Assembly: GCA_903813345.2 (NCBI GenBank)
Contig: CAIIXF020000004.1
Location: 20,246,477 to 20,310,476 of the forward strand
Source: Owenia fusiformis
Lineage: Eukaryota; Annelida; Polychaeta; Sabellida; Oweniidae
Reading direction: 5' to 3'
Length of the DNA stretch: 64,000 nucleotides
Positions 1 through 9,400 of the stretch are shown piece after piece. The notes beneath the pieces were generated by a model. The model made no database searches and was not told the DNA's origin. It saw only the letters and a program-made list of their open reading frames with translations. The first letter of the stretch is position 1, and the number at the start of each line of letters is the position of its first letter. A program made the translations under genes and the position numbers.

Positions 1-977
1 CTATCGATAGTTTTGTTCTTAAGCATCAAAATAGCCATGATTAGTGCTTGTATTGTCGAATGAATGACACATATCAATGATGATCATACAATATTATCTT
101 TTAAGTATCAGAGAGAATATGTCAGCGAGGAGTTAAGAAAGTTGCAATTGATATCACAATTGACAGTTACATGCATGTTATGTAAATTTACTTGATATGA
201 ACCCTGGAACAACAACTCTAACACTTAGAGGCAATGTAAATTTGAATATTTACGTGTAAGTTGGGGTTTTCCCATGAGGTTACACTACCCCCCTAGGTCC
301 TCTTATCGATATTAACGTCATTTTGGCACATATTGTGTCATAGTTATCCACTTACTAAAGTCTTACTTCGTTGTTTTGAATTGTGGCTAAATCTCTTTGT
401 CTGAGGGCTCTTATAGATCCAGAAATCTCAAAGAATTTAGAAGAAAATCCATCAAGTGAAAATGCCAAAAGTTAGTTGACTTAATAGACCATAACGTGTA
501 TTTATATTAAATCATTGATACATGTATAGTAACTTGAAGTCAAGGGAAAAACTTGTGCTAAACAGGTGGATAAATCAAATTTGAAATAAAAAAACAAAAT
601 TTATTTCAAACCGAGCATGTACTAATGGGGCATTTAATATTTGACTTCACTACGAAGTTTTCGAACGCAAGTTCGGCCATTTGGATCTGGTTGAGGAAAT
701 AACAATCCTCATCAATAAAGATTACATTGCATCAATGACTAAAGGAAACGGCCAGTGTTATTGGACACGTTGTTAACACATATCTCCGGAGAGATGTATT
801 GTTTTTGTTTTGCCCTCTTTATAACTATTGGTTCCTTCATACGACTTCACACAAATAGATCTAGATTCAAACGTAGCGTTAGTTACGGACATAGGTGATG
901 ACCATTTGATAATCTCGACAGGTGTTTTAGGATTCATCGCTTGAATTTCCCATTCTACCACTATTAGTGTTCGGATG
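1..977. other. No gene recognised
   Basis: AT-rich sequence left of the mariner element. The only ORF of about 60 codons (773-961, minus) has no recognisable motif. It is probably intron or flank of gene A, whose EGF exons begin just to the right. Confidence 0.5.
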
Positions 978-1283
978 TACAGGGTGATCCAGAAGTAACG
1001 TCAAAGATGTTGTAATTTCAAAAGTATTCATCAGATCTTCATGAAATTTGGTATACATGTACCCACAACATTTCTGAGTTACCATCTCAAAGATTGGAAT
1101 TCAATCATTTCATTGGTTGAAATTATGGTTGCTATAGTAACCCGATATCGCGTAACCCGGGGCAAATTACTTAACGTGTAATGCGTAATCTCAAAATATC
1201 AACAAGATCTGAAATTGTTATATCCTCAACATTTTATTTCACAACAATATAAATCATACTATTGCACAGTTACTAATAATAGT

Positions 1284-1652
1284 TCATTCTACATAATTGC
1301 CACCATTTGCAACACATTTCTCATGTCTGGATACCCATTCCTTGAACACAGAATTAAATCCATTAGAACTCATTCCTTGTAGGGCTAGTACTACGGCATT
1401 TTTCAATTCCTCACAGGATTGAAAATTATTTCCACTAAGGTTTCTTTTTAGTTCCCCATACAAATAAAAGTCACTGGGGGCAAGATCAGGTGAATAAGGG
1501 GCATGTTCAAGTTGTTGAAATCCAAGTGTTTGGACTGTGTTGCTGGTCAGGATTGCAGTGTGCGTAGGGGCATTGTCCCAATGCAAGATAAACTGCTGCA
1601 GATGTCCGGGACGCTTTTTCCTCAGGGAACGTTGAAGATCACGCTTCAGAAC
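1284..1652 (-). CDS. Mariner transposase, exon 2 (C-terminal catalytic)
   Basis: Starts after a TTTTTCAG acceptor and continues in frame from the first exon. It carries the second catalytic aspartate in HWDNAPTH and the third in SPDLAPSD; 34 residues separate them, the DD34D spacing of mariner. Ends with TGA at 1284-1286. The intron (1653-1823) has GTAAGA...TTTTTCAG borders. Introns are unusual in mariner transposases, so either this is a real spliced version or a small insertion that happens to carry splice-like ends; the exact continuity of the protein favours splicing. Confidence 0.82.
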   Translation of the reverse strand, partial: VLKRDLQRSLRKKRPGHLQQFILHWDNAPTHTAILTSNTVQTLGFQQLEHAPYSPDLAPSDFYLYGELKRNLSGNNFQSCEELKNAVVLALQGMSSNGFNSVFKEWVSRHEKCVANGGNYVE

Positions 1653-1823
1653 CTGAAAAACAAATGTTTAATGGTTGTTAAACCAGTTGTTTCATTGATT
1701 GGATTTGGATTTGAATCATGGCCATGGAGTTATAATTATATTGACAGTGAACAACATTTAAATACTTTAATTTAAAAATAAAATTCACAGTATGATGTAT
1801 TATTAGAACAAATGATATCTTAC

Positions 1824-2519
1824 CTTTGCAATGTAAACGGCATTAATTCTCTGGCCAATGGGAACAAAATGGGTTAACACCATTCCTCTAATGTCAAAGA
1901 ATGTCACAACCATTTGTTTCTTTTGTGGAATTCCTGGTACTATTTTAGGCTTGGTTGGTGTTGGGGAGTTGTCATGTTTCCACGATGAACTTTGTTGCGT
2001 GGTCTCTGGGATGTAGAATGATAGCAATGATTCGTCACTCGTAATGATCTTGTTAAGAAAGTCATCTCCATCTCTCCGATATTTTGCAAGAAAGTCCCTT
2101 GAAGCCTTAACACGCCGGTCTTTCTGCTCCTGTGTCAAGTCATGCGGCACCCATTTAGCAGACACCTTCTTTAACAGACAGTTCTTTGTCAGTATCCGTT
2201 GCACAGTCCCATAGCTCAGATCGTGTTTTTCAGCCAATTCTCTGATAGAAATTTGTCTATTGTCCATAACATCAGCTTCAATTGCTTTGATGGTTTGATC
2301 ATCGAATGACGACACTGGCCTGCCTCCTCGCTGCTTGTCTACCACTTCATCATATCCACTGGAATACTTGTTAAACCACCTGTAAATGTTTCTCTCAGCA
2401 ATGGCAGCTTTACCATATGCCTTCTTTATCTGTCTTATAGTCTCTTTTACACCTTTCCCCAACTTTACACAGAACTTAATGTTTGTTCTTTGCTCTATTT
2501 TACTCTGACTTGGCGCCAT
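1824..2519 (-). CDS. Mariner transposase, exon 1 (N-terminal)
   Basis: Encodes residues 1-232. The N-terminus carries the mariner-type helix-turn-helix region (ending in a GGRP motif near residue 67) and a second HTH-like segment around residues 75-115 (ISIRELAEKHDLSYGTVQR). The first catalytic aspartate is in the TSDES motif near residue 163. The ATG at 2517-2519 gives a start typical for the family. The reading ends at a clean GTAAGA donor; read through, it meets a stop 8 codons later. Together with the second exon the product is 354 residues, close to the usual 340-350 of mariner transposases. Confidence 0.85.
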
Positions 2520-2966
2520 CTTGAATTGGGTGGGTTAGTGTCCTTGGTCATGTTAGTATTTGTCATGGATGATGGAAGCAATTCAAAGAAATTGAAAGCT
2601 TTTTATGAATGCCTATTGTGACATCACAACTATTACATATTTGTTACCATGGCAACAAATATAAAAATCATAGAAAACAAACAATGAACATTTTCAAATG
2701 TTACTGACTTTTTAAATTAGAGAAATTCACAAAAACGTTATGGTTTCTCTTCAATTTGCCCCGGGTTACGCGATATCGGGTTACTATAGCAACCATAATT
2801 TCAACCAATGAAATGATTGAATTCCAATCTTTGAGATGGTAACTCAGAAATGTTGTGGGTACATGTATACCAAATTTCATGAAGATCTGATGAATACTTT
2901 TGAAATTACAATGTCTTTGACGTTACTTCTGGATCACCCTGTACATGCAGCACGTTTCTGTTTTAG

Positions 2967-3078
2967 ATATTGATGAATGTAGATCTGGGGGGTGTGAACA
3001 TGAATGTACTAATACCATCGGGTCGTATACGTGGAGCTGTAATGCTGGATACGAAGACATGCTAACATTTACAACATG
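2967..3078 (+). pseudogene. Decayed calcium-binding EGF exon
   Basis: After a TTTTAG acceptor the sequence reads DIDEC and closely matches the next exon (3118-3240) for most of its length, but it has an internal deletion in loop 1, the fifth-position cysteine is replaced (TGT to TGG, reading YTWSC), and both the last loop and the donor site are lost. Not usable as a coding exon. It abuts the mariner insertion. Confidence 0.75.
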
Positions 3079-3117
3079 CCACTATTTTAAATGTTTAGAA
3101 AGCAGTTTCTATTTTAG

Positions 3118-3240
3118 ATATTGATGAATGTTCATCTGAAAATGGGGGATGTGAACATGTATGTACTAATACCATCGGCTCGTATACCTGTAGCTGTAAT
3201 GCTGGATACGAACTAAAAGACAATAAACACAATTGCAAAG
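3118..3240 (+). CDS. Gene A exon: calcium-binding EGF domain
   Basis: 41 codons, phase 1-1, acceptor TTTTAG, donor AAAG|GTAAAC. Reads DIDEC followed by the six-cysteine EGF pattern. It has the calcium-binding signature (D-I-D-E-C start) and the Asp/Asn hydroxylation motif C-x-N-x4-Y-x-C ([10 protein letters not shown]). It is the intact sister of the decayed exon just upstream. Confidence 0.88.
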
Positions 3241-4216
3241 GTAAACCGTAGATTAAAATCCCCCTAGGTAGCAACAAAAAAAATGAACTGTATTTTATTC
3301 TAAAGATTGTACAGCTGTAACAAAAGAGGAGTATATTCTTTTTCTATTGTTTTAAAGAATGGACAATTGGCAAGCTATCAAAAACAACTGAAAATTCTAA
3401 ACTTACAATTGTATCCATGTTCAGTGTCTACTCTGTATCTTAAGTCCTGGACTCTTTCATGGAGTGCACTGAAGCTGAACTAATTCAGCCATGAAATAAT
3501 AGTCGGACTGTCGTTTTTATTGTCATATTGGGTTGACAATTTGTTGTTGAAAATCATAAGCTTCGTTTGCATCTTGACATTCGGTAATATCACTCCAGTC
3601 AATAATTTGCACATTACGTTTTAAAGTACAAAATACTACAGTTTTGTTTCTATTACACGTATTCTGAGGTGAACTAGGTTACTATACTTAATAATTTTAT
3701 GTTGGGGGCAATTAGTAAAGATATTGGGAAATAGGTCGCTAAATTAGTTGTTTTCTGGTAGATTGGTTTGTCTTCTGAACATACATATGACCAATATTAA
3801 ACTAATTAAAAATGTTAATATCAATATCAGATAGTTTAAGGATTTAAGCACTGGACTTGATGTATTGTGGACTGAATCATTACTCTGAGGTGTTGTTTCA
3901 AACTGTGCACGATATGCCTAGCTATGAATTATAAATAAATGACACAATGGTCTTCTTTTAATTGGTTTTGATTATTTCAGTTGAAGTAGAGTTGCGATAA
4001 TTGTGATTTAACCTTAGGTCTGATCTAATTTTACGATTTAAGTCTTTGCAGACAAACGACGCAGCACGACCATTAGTATCTCTGTGATCAAAATAAGATT
4101 CATACTTATGATGACGCGTTTTAGAACCCTGGTATTATAACTGCAAGTAGATCACATTACATGAATTGCTTCTTTCGAATGACAATTTGACTTGTACTCA
4201 TATACTTTACTTCAAG

Positions 4217-4303
4217 ATGTGTGCTTTCCAACTCCATGTCTTCACGATGGGAAGTGTGAAGCTTCTGGTGAAAATGGCAGCGACATCTATTGTAATTGTG
4301 AAG
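4217..4303 (+). CDS. Gene A exon: first part of a split EGF domain
   Basis: 29 codons, phase 1-1, acceptor TTCAAG, donor GAAG|GTATGT. Encodes cysteines 1-5 of an ordinary EGF (PCLHDGKCEASGE..., ending CNCEG). The last loop (GFDGQFC) comes from the next exon, so the domain is interrupted by a 609-bp intron. No DxDEC signature, so it is a non-calcium EGF. Confidence 0.8.
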
Positions 4304-4604
4304 GTATGTACAACCGATGGTGACTATATATGGATATTTAAGTAAATGAAAATATATGCTAAAAATAATGATATAGTTGAAAAAGACAAATTACTTCGTT
4401 TTCTAAAATTCTAAAAGTTCTAAAAAATGCTCAATCATCGTGTTGTACGCTAAACTGACAATATGTGTTCAATTGGCTACATTATCATAGAAGAAGGAAG
4501 TATTCCCCGGAGGTATCTTTCTCGTTACAGATTATGCAAATATAAATTTGAACATTGATGTTTTAACACTTAAGGGGGGGGGGGTTAATGTTAAACCGTG
4601 TTAT

Positions 4605-4760
4605 TGTTTTTTATTTCATTTTTTATTTATTTTTTATTTATTTTATTATCATATTCATTTAGTATTACATTAACAGTGTTGGCACTTGATACCCATAAAA
4701 GGACATATCAGTGCTAAAATCAAAAGTTATACAATATAAAAATATATTACAATTTATATG
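4605..4760 (-). repeat. SINE-like dispersed repeat
   Basis: A T-rich run at the left followed by a conserved core (GGACATATCAGTGC) also found at 23645-23800. Read on the minus strand it would be a short element ending in an A-rich tail. Family unknown. Confidence 0.35.
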
Positions 4761-4912
4761 AATTGAATGAAGCAAGAAATACAATTATAGATATCATGCC
4801 AGTTCATGTTATAAAATACGACAATATACAAAAATGCCTGCACATAAACAATTCAAAAGTAAATTGTTATTGAAGAATGTAAGAAATGTTGTATTATCAT
4901 TCTTACGCATAG

Positions 4913-5861
4913 GTACAGGATTTGATGGTCAGTTCTGCGAAGATGTAACACTTAAAAGTCTGTCAGTACCAGGTCGGATTATGCCATCGGGATGCTTCGT
5001 GATTCATCTGACTGGTTGTCCATCGGGAACTAACTTAAATATGAATCTCCGTCTCTCTTCAACATCATATTGGCTTACTTTAAACATGGATCCGTCTGTT
5101 TCCTTCACTCTTGGAATTGTATTTGTTGAAGTGAACAAGTTATCTTTGCCCGTATCCTTATCAGGGATGAAGGTTAAGCAGGAATCTGGCAAATTCGAGA
5201 TGAGTATTCTGACTCAAGGTATTCACCCATTTGATGGTACTGTGATTGACTCAACACGTGACCCGGCATGTGTCCAGGACATGACTGTTGCTAAAATCGC
5301 TGACTATATTGCAAACAATGCATTCTTGAATACATATCTCCCGAGTGCCAGTGGCCTCTTGCCAAGTCTTGTAAACATTCTGCCTACTGGTACTAAGATA
5401 TTGTCGCCTAACAAGTTGCATTCCTGGGTCACAACAGGAGATGTGGTCAAGGGTATCCCCGTCTGTGATGTCGCCCCAGTGTTCCCTGATCGACTCTACT
5501 CTGTGTTTAAGTTCAACACTGATACGACTCTTAATATATTCGGACAAATGATCAATATTCCTGTTGTTGATGGTGAAGATTTTTGTCTCATCGTTGACAT
5601 ATGTAACGATTTGGGTGGCACGATCATGTTAACATTCCCGCCATCTATCGCCAAATCGTTACCAGACAACCGGAGGCGGCGACGGAGCACTGATAGTTCA
5701 GCCTGTCGGATATTGAAAAAGATCCCAATGACTGCTAATATACTGGGTGACTTAGATGTATGTGTAAGGGGTTTGGGATTTTCTGCCACAAATGGTTTGA
5801 ACGTACACAGCTCCAAGAGTTCACTACAGTTATGGAATGGTGATAATATGTTCAATTATCC
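4913..5861 (+). CDS. Gene A exon: EGF end plus novel region with polybasic cleavage site
   Basis: 316 residues, phase 1 in and phase 2 out (CC|GTAAGT). Starts at acceptor CATAG and completes the EGF as TGFDGQFC. The remainder resembles no family I know: about eight further cysteines (for example SGCF, TGCP, PACV, PVCD, DFCL, DICN, SACR, DVCV) and alternating hydrophobic residues suggesting beta strands. Five consecutive arginines at 5671-5685 followed by ST form a furin-type cleavage site. An in-frame ATG upstream (4834) is intronic and should not be used as a start, because the acceptor and the EGF continuity explain the frame. Confidence 0.85.
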
Positions 5862-5914
5862 GTAAGTGGAGTCTCAATATGACCTTGTTTAGAAATAACA
5901 ATTCAAGTATAATA

Positions 5915-7051
5915 CAAGGGGCGATCAGAAAGTATAAAGGACTGTTGGCTTTAATTTCATCAATGTTAACCCTTTCTATGTAATACTAATTTCACACAAT
6001 ATAACTAGTACATTGAATATGAAACGGATGTAGTTTCATGGTTCTATGACATCACGTTTTATTCATTGGTTACCAAATAGGTTACTAAGCTAGGGTCAGG
6101 ATGGATGTAATATTTTATTGTGTTTAAAGGGTGACGCATATCGTTTAGTAAATCGAACGCTCGTTTCTGGTGTTGCTCACCGTTTAGTATAAAAGGCCCG
6201 ATCCCGGAATAATACTCAAGGGTTCACAGGCTCGAGGTCGTTGAGTCAACACCTCTAACTGTTATATTTATAAAAGGGTGATTTTCATTTTGACAAATCA
6301 ATTCCACATTTATGGGTGAAGTTTCAGGATCTTCTATTTGTGTATAATAAGGAAAAATTGGCATCTAAATTTCCCCATAACGTTATAGCACACAGCTTGG
6401 CATATGAAATATCCTACAAATGAAACAAAGCAAGACAAACCGGTTTTCTAATACAAGAATTTATATTGGCTGTTGTACATGTATTATTTGAACGCAATCA
6501 CTCTTTGGATAACGTTTTCAAAATCATTATAAACGGATTACTTTATCTCGAAGACAATTTCAATAAACTGGATTTTACAGAACTCCCCTTATTTCTTAAA
6601 AATGGACTGATGCAGTTGATTCGCCTGGAGCCGCCATATTGTTTTTATACGGGATACTAATCGGAACCCTTTAATCCAATCTGAATACATGGAACAGTCT
6701 ATCTTTACCGACTTTGTACCATTCAACTCATACATTCAATGCTTAAAAATTAAGACAAATAATACAAATAACACCGAAAAGCGTATCCACCTTGTCACGA
6801 AACCGGTTACCAGGACAACGATGGCAATAGCGCAATCATGTCATATAGCAACTCTTTCAGCTGAATATGTTTAACGTATTTTAGCAAAAGTCGTATATAT
6901 TTTCAAAACGGTGTAAATGAATCTAACTTTCCTGAAATTCTACTTTAAAATTACCCATAGACAATACATGCTGAAATTCTTACAATAATCAAAGTTACTC
7001 ACTGATCAACCTATATGCTTCATTTATAATTTACTTTCTGATCGGCCCACG
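5915..7051. mobile_element. TA-flanked mariner-type MITE, copy 1, carrying an insertion
   Basis: Ends are inverted copies of GGGCGATCAGAAAGTA, flanked by TA (5913-5914 and 7052-7053). It is a longer relative of the copy at 7103-7709. The extra length is largely a 543-bp insert at 6128-6670 flanked by TTAA. No transposase is recognisable. Confidence 0.75.
6128..6670. mobile_element. TTAA-target transposon nested in a MITE
   Basis: Flanked by TTAA on both sides (6124-6127 and 6671-6674) with short inverted ends starting AGGGT. The related MITE at 7103-7709 has the empty site, reading GTGTTTAATCC with one TTAA, which proves insertion with target duplication. TTAA targets are used by piggyBac and Kolobok elements; I cannot say which. 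Related pieces lie at 34708-34786 and 57050-57496. The 64-codon ORF inside has no recognisable motif. Confidence 0.8.
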
Positions 7052-7102
7052 TATACTAGTATGCATATTTGTATTTCGATAAGAAATAACAGTGTAAGTA
7101 TA

Positions 7103-7709
7103 CGAAGGGCGATCAGAAAGTATTGGAGTGTTGGCTCTAATTTCATCAATATTCACCCTTTCTATGTAATATTTGCAAACAATATAACTTGTACATTGAA
7201 TATGAAACTGACTAACTTTCATGGTTCTATGACATCACATATTTTATTGGTTACCATGGTTACTAAGGAAGGGTCGGGGTGGATGTGATATTTTTGTGTT
7301 TAATCCAATTTTGATCTTCTTCACCGACTTTGTACCATTCATGGGTAAACTGGTGGAAAATTTCCTCACTATTTTCAAAGTGAATTCTGTGCTTAGTGGT
7401 TTAATTTTTTAACTGTTGGAAAAAAATAAATGTCACATCCAGTCAGATTTGGGGAGTATGGTCCATGGCTAACACACCCACAATTGTATCAATCATATCT
7501 TGGGTTAGATTTGCTCTGTGTGCGGACTCAATTTCGTGATCAAGACGGAACTTCCTGTCGCTCTTTCAAACGATCATCCATTATACTGTCAAAATGAACT
7601 ACGTTAAACGCCTGTGTATGGGCTGTATATATTATGTCAAAAAATCATTAAAAAACTGAATGTTGACAAAATTAGAGCCAACGGTCCATTACTTTCTGAT
7701 CGGCCCTCG
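7103..7709. mobile_element. TA-flanked mariner-type MITE, copy 2 (empty-site copy)
   Basis: 607 bp with about 48-bp terminal inverted repeats (CGAAGGGCGATCAGAAAGTA at the left, matching CTTTCTGATCGGCCCTCG at the right) and TA flanks at 7101-7102 and 7710-7711. The first 200 bp match copy 1 closely. Non-coding. Confidence 0.8.
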
Positions 7710-7780
7710 TATTTAGTATGCACATTTGTATTTTAATACAATTTGGAAGCCTAAATACGGTTATATTTTTCATATTGTAG

Positions 7781-7913
7781 TATTTTCCAAAACGCTCATG
7801 TTTGGATGATGGGTGAGATGACCTATATACTGAGTTTCGGGAAAAACAGGGCTTTTGAACTCGAGTTTTACGCAGACGCTGATGCATTTATGTCTCTACC
7901 AAATCCATTAAAT
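7781..7913 (+). CDS. Gene A exon: novel region
   Basis: Acceptor ATTGTAG, donor AAT|GTAAGT; phase 2 in, phase 0 out. The first base completes a proline codon from the preceding exon. 44 further codons (IFQNAHVWMM...SLPNPLN) with alternating hydrophobic and charged residues like beta strands. No family recognised. Its place in the gene rests on phase match on both sides and open frame. Confidence 0.75.
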
Positions 7914-8090
7914 GTAAGTAGCAAACCAAATATCATTATGTTTTTTTTATCTGGACATTGATAAGAACCTTACATACCTTTTGAATTGAAAGGGAGTTTT
8001 CCTTAAATTAAGTTATTTTTTTAAAATCTATTCCTTTGACAATAGAGCAAATGCTTTGTGTTAATTGACGTGTTTATCATTTCCATACAG

Positions 8091-8247
8091 ATGTTGACAC
8101 ACGTATTCTTAGACAGATGGAAACTTTTGGTGAATATACGGGGCCGTATTGATATGGTCATACGGTTCGACCTGTTTGGAATGAGTCAACAGCTAAATTT
8201 CCCTAACACTGCTTTGGCGTCCAGTCATCTCTTAGCAGACGTTGGAG
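8091..8247 (+). CDS. Gene A exon: novel region
   Basis: Acceptor CATACAG, donor GGAG|GTTTGT; phase 0 in, phase 1 out; 52 codons. Encodes MLTHVFLDRWKLLVNI... continuing the beta-strand-like pattern of the preceding exon. The first codon is ATG only by chance of the phase-0 junction. No family recognised. Confidence 0.75.
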
Positions 8248-8997
8248 GTTTGTGTCGAGCAAAAAATGATTCATCAATCGTTATTTAAATATAATTCTAA
8301 TATGATACAATAGCCAGAACAATTGATTTACTACTTGTCTATATTGGAGTATGTATGACCGCTAAAATTCATAAATGCAAATAGTCTTGTTTCTTGTCTG
8401 TTTATCATATGACCTCAAATTTTATTCTGGCCATTGCCAAAGACCTTAATCGCTACGCGATTTCGGTCTTTTAACAATGAACAGAATATCATTTTTGGTC
8501 ATATATTACGCCTTAAATCATAAAATCGAGGTCTTTATTCCTTAAATACAGGGTGTCCCAGAAGTAATGATAATTATGCTCTTAAATTTTTATTTGACAA
8601 GGAAACAATATGAAATTCATACAAATTAAAGTTTAAGATATAAGCTTCATTTTGCTATATTACATTTATGAATTCATACAGAAATATTCCATGTATAGTT
8701 GCCATAGCAACATGTATGCGCGTTTTGCGGAGCAGTTTCCGTATATTATAAATGTTCAAATTTAGTTTAGAAAAGCAGTTATTCTGTGATAATGTTTCAA
8801 GCTTTTAAATCATTGTTATGGTAATTGTATACAGTTGCATGATGTCATAGTGGTTTAATATTATGTGATTTATCTCATTGTGACAGGATTATCACTTTAA
8901 TCTGATATTATGACATCACATGATGATGTCATATAGGGTTTCACAAAAGGAAAACTCTTAGGAACACAACCTAGGAATTTCCAGGGAGGTGTACATT

Positions 8998-9273
8998 ATG
9001 CCACCAACGTTGAGCAAAGATAAAAATTAGAGCAGAGAGCAGTCATAAAATTCCTTCAGAAGACAGGGGGTAAACCCAGTGACACTATAAAGGAGTTTAA
9101 ACAAGCATATGGTGTATAGGTGGCATAAACACGAGAGCGAGGCACAATTGCGCCGCTCGGTTCAGTTGGCTCTGCAGGATATGTCCAACAGTTGTTTTGA
9201 TCGTGTCTTCCAATCCTGGCTGGAAAGGCACAGACAAATTGTCTCCAGCAAAAGACAGTATGTGGATAAGTGA
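8998..9273 (+). pseudogene. Mariner transposase remnant (N- and C-termini fused)
   Basis: From ATG 8998 the reading gives an N-terminal stretch (MPPTLSKDK, then after a frameshift and stop EQRAVIKFLQKTGGKPSDTI, up to about 9117). Directly after, from about 9131 to the TGA at 9271-9273, the C-terminal tail of a mariner transposase follows (VFQSWLERHRQ, matching VFKEWVSRHEK of the intact transposase at 1284-1652). The whole catalytic domain is missing, so an internal deletion joined the two ends. Confidence 0.7.
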
Positions 9274-9400
9274 ATCAAAAATGTACAATGCTCTTAAGGA
9301 ATATCAGGAATGAAGTAGCAGCATTACAGTAGTGATGTGAACAGCAGGAAAACATATGAACATGAAATGTTTTTCAAAAATGTATGAAAAACACACAGCT

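Larger units (their letters stand above)
980..2941 (-). mobile_element. Mariner-like DNA transposon, apparently complete
   Basis: The element is bounded by TA dinucleotides (978-979 and 2942-2943), the target duplication of Tc1/mariner elements. Its ends are inverted repeats starting CAGGGTGATCC and extending about 185 bp (980-1167 and 2757-2941) with very few differences, far longer than the roughly 30-bp repeats of classic mariners. It carries one transposase gene on the minus strand split by a 171-bp intron. Near-identical inverted repeats and an unbroken frame suggest recent activity. It lies 25 bp left of a decayed EGF exon. Seen: TA flanks, repeats, coding region. Inference: activity. 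Confidence 0.9.

Noticed and set aside
773-961. 62-codon minus-strand open frame
   Set aside because: No motif, no splice context and no repeat relation; chance length in AT-rich DNA.
4834-4912. Gene start at the ATG at 4834
   Set aside because: The upstream frame is intronic; the CATAG acceptor at 4911-4912 completes the EGF begun in the 4217-4303 exon.
7440-7570. Possible transposase scrap in the MITE at 7103-7709 (minus strand)
   Set aside because: The reading DHEIESAHRANLTQDM is open but has stops close by and no catalytic or HTH motif I could defend.
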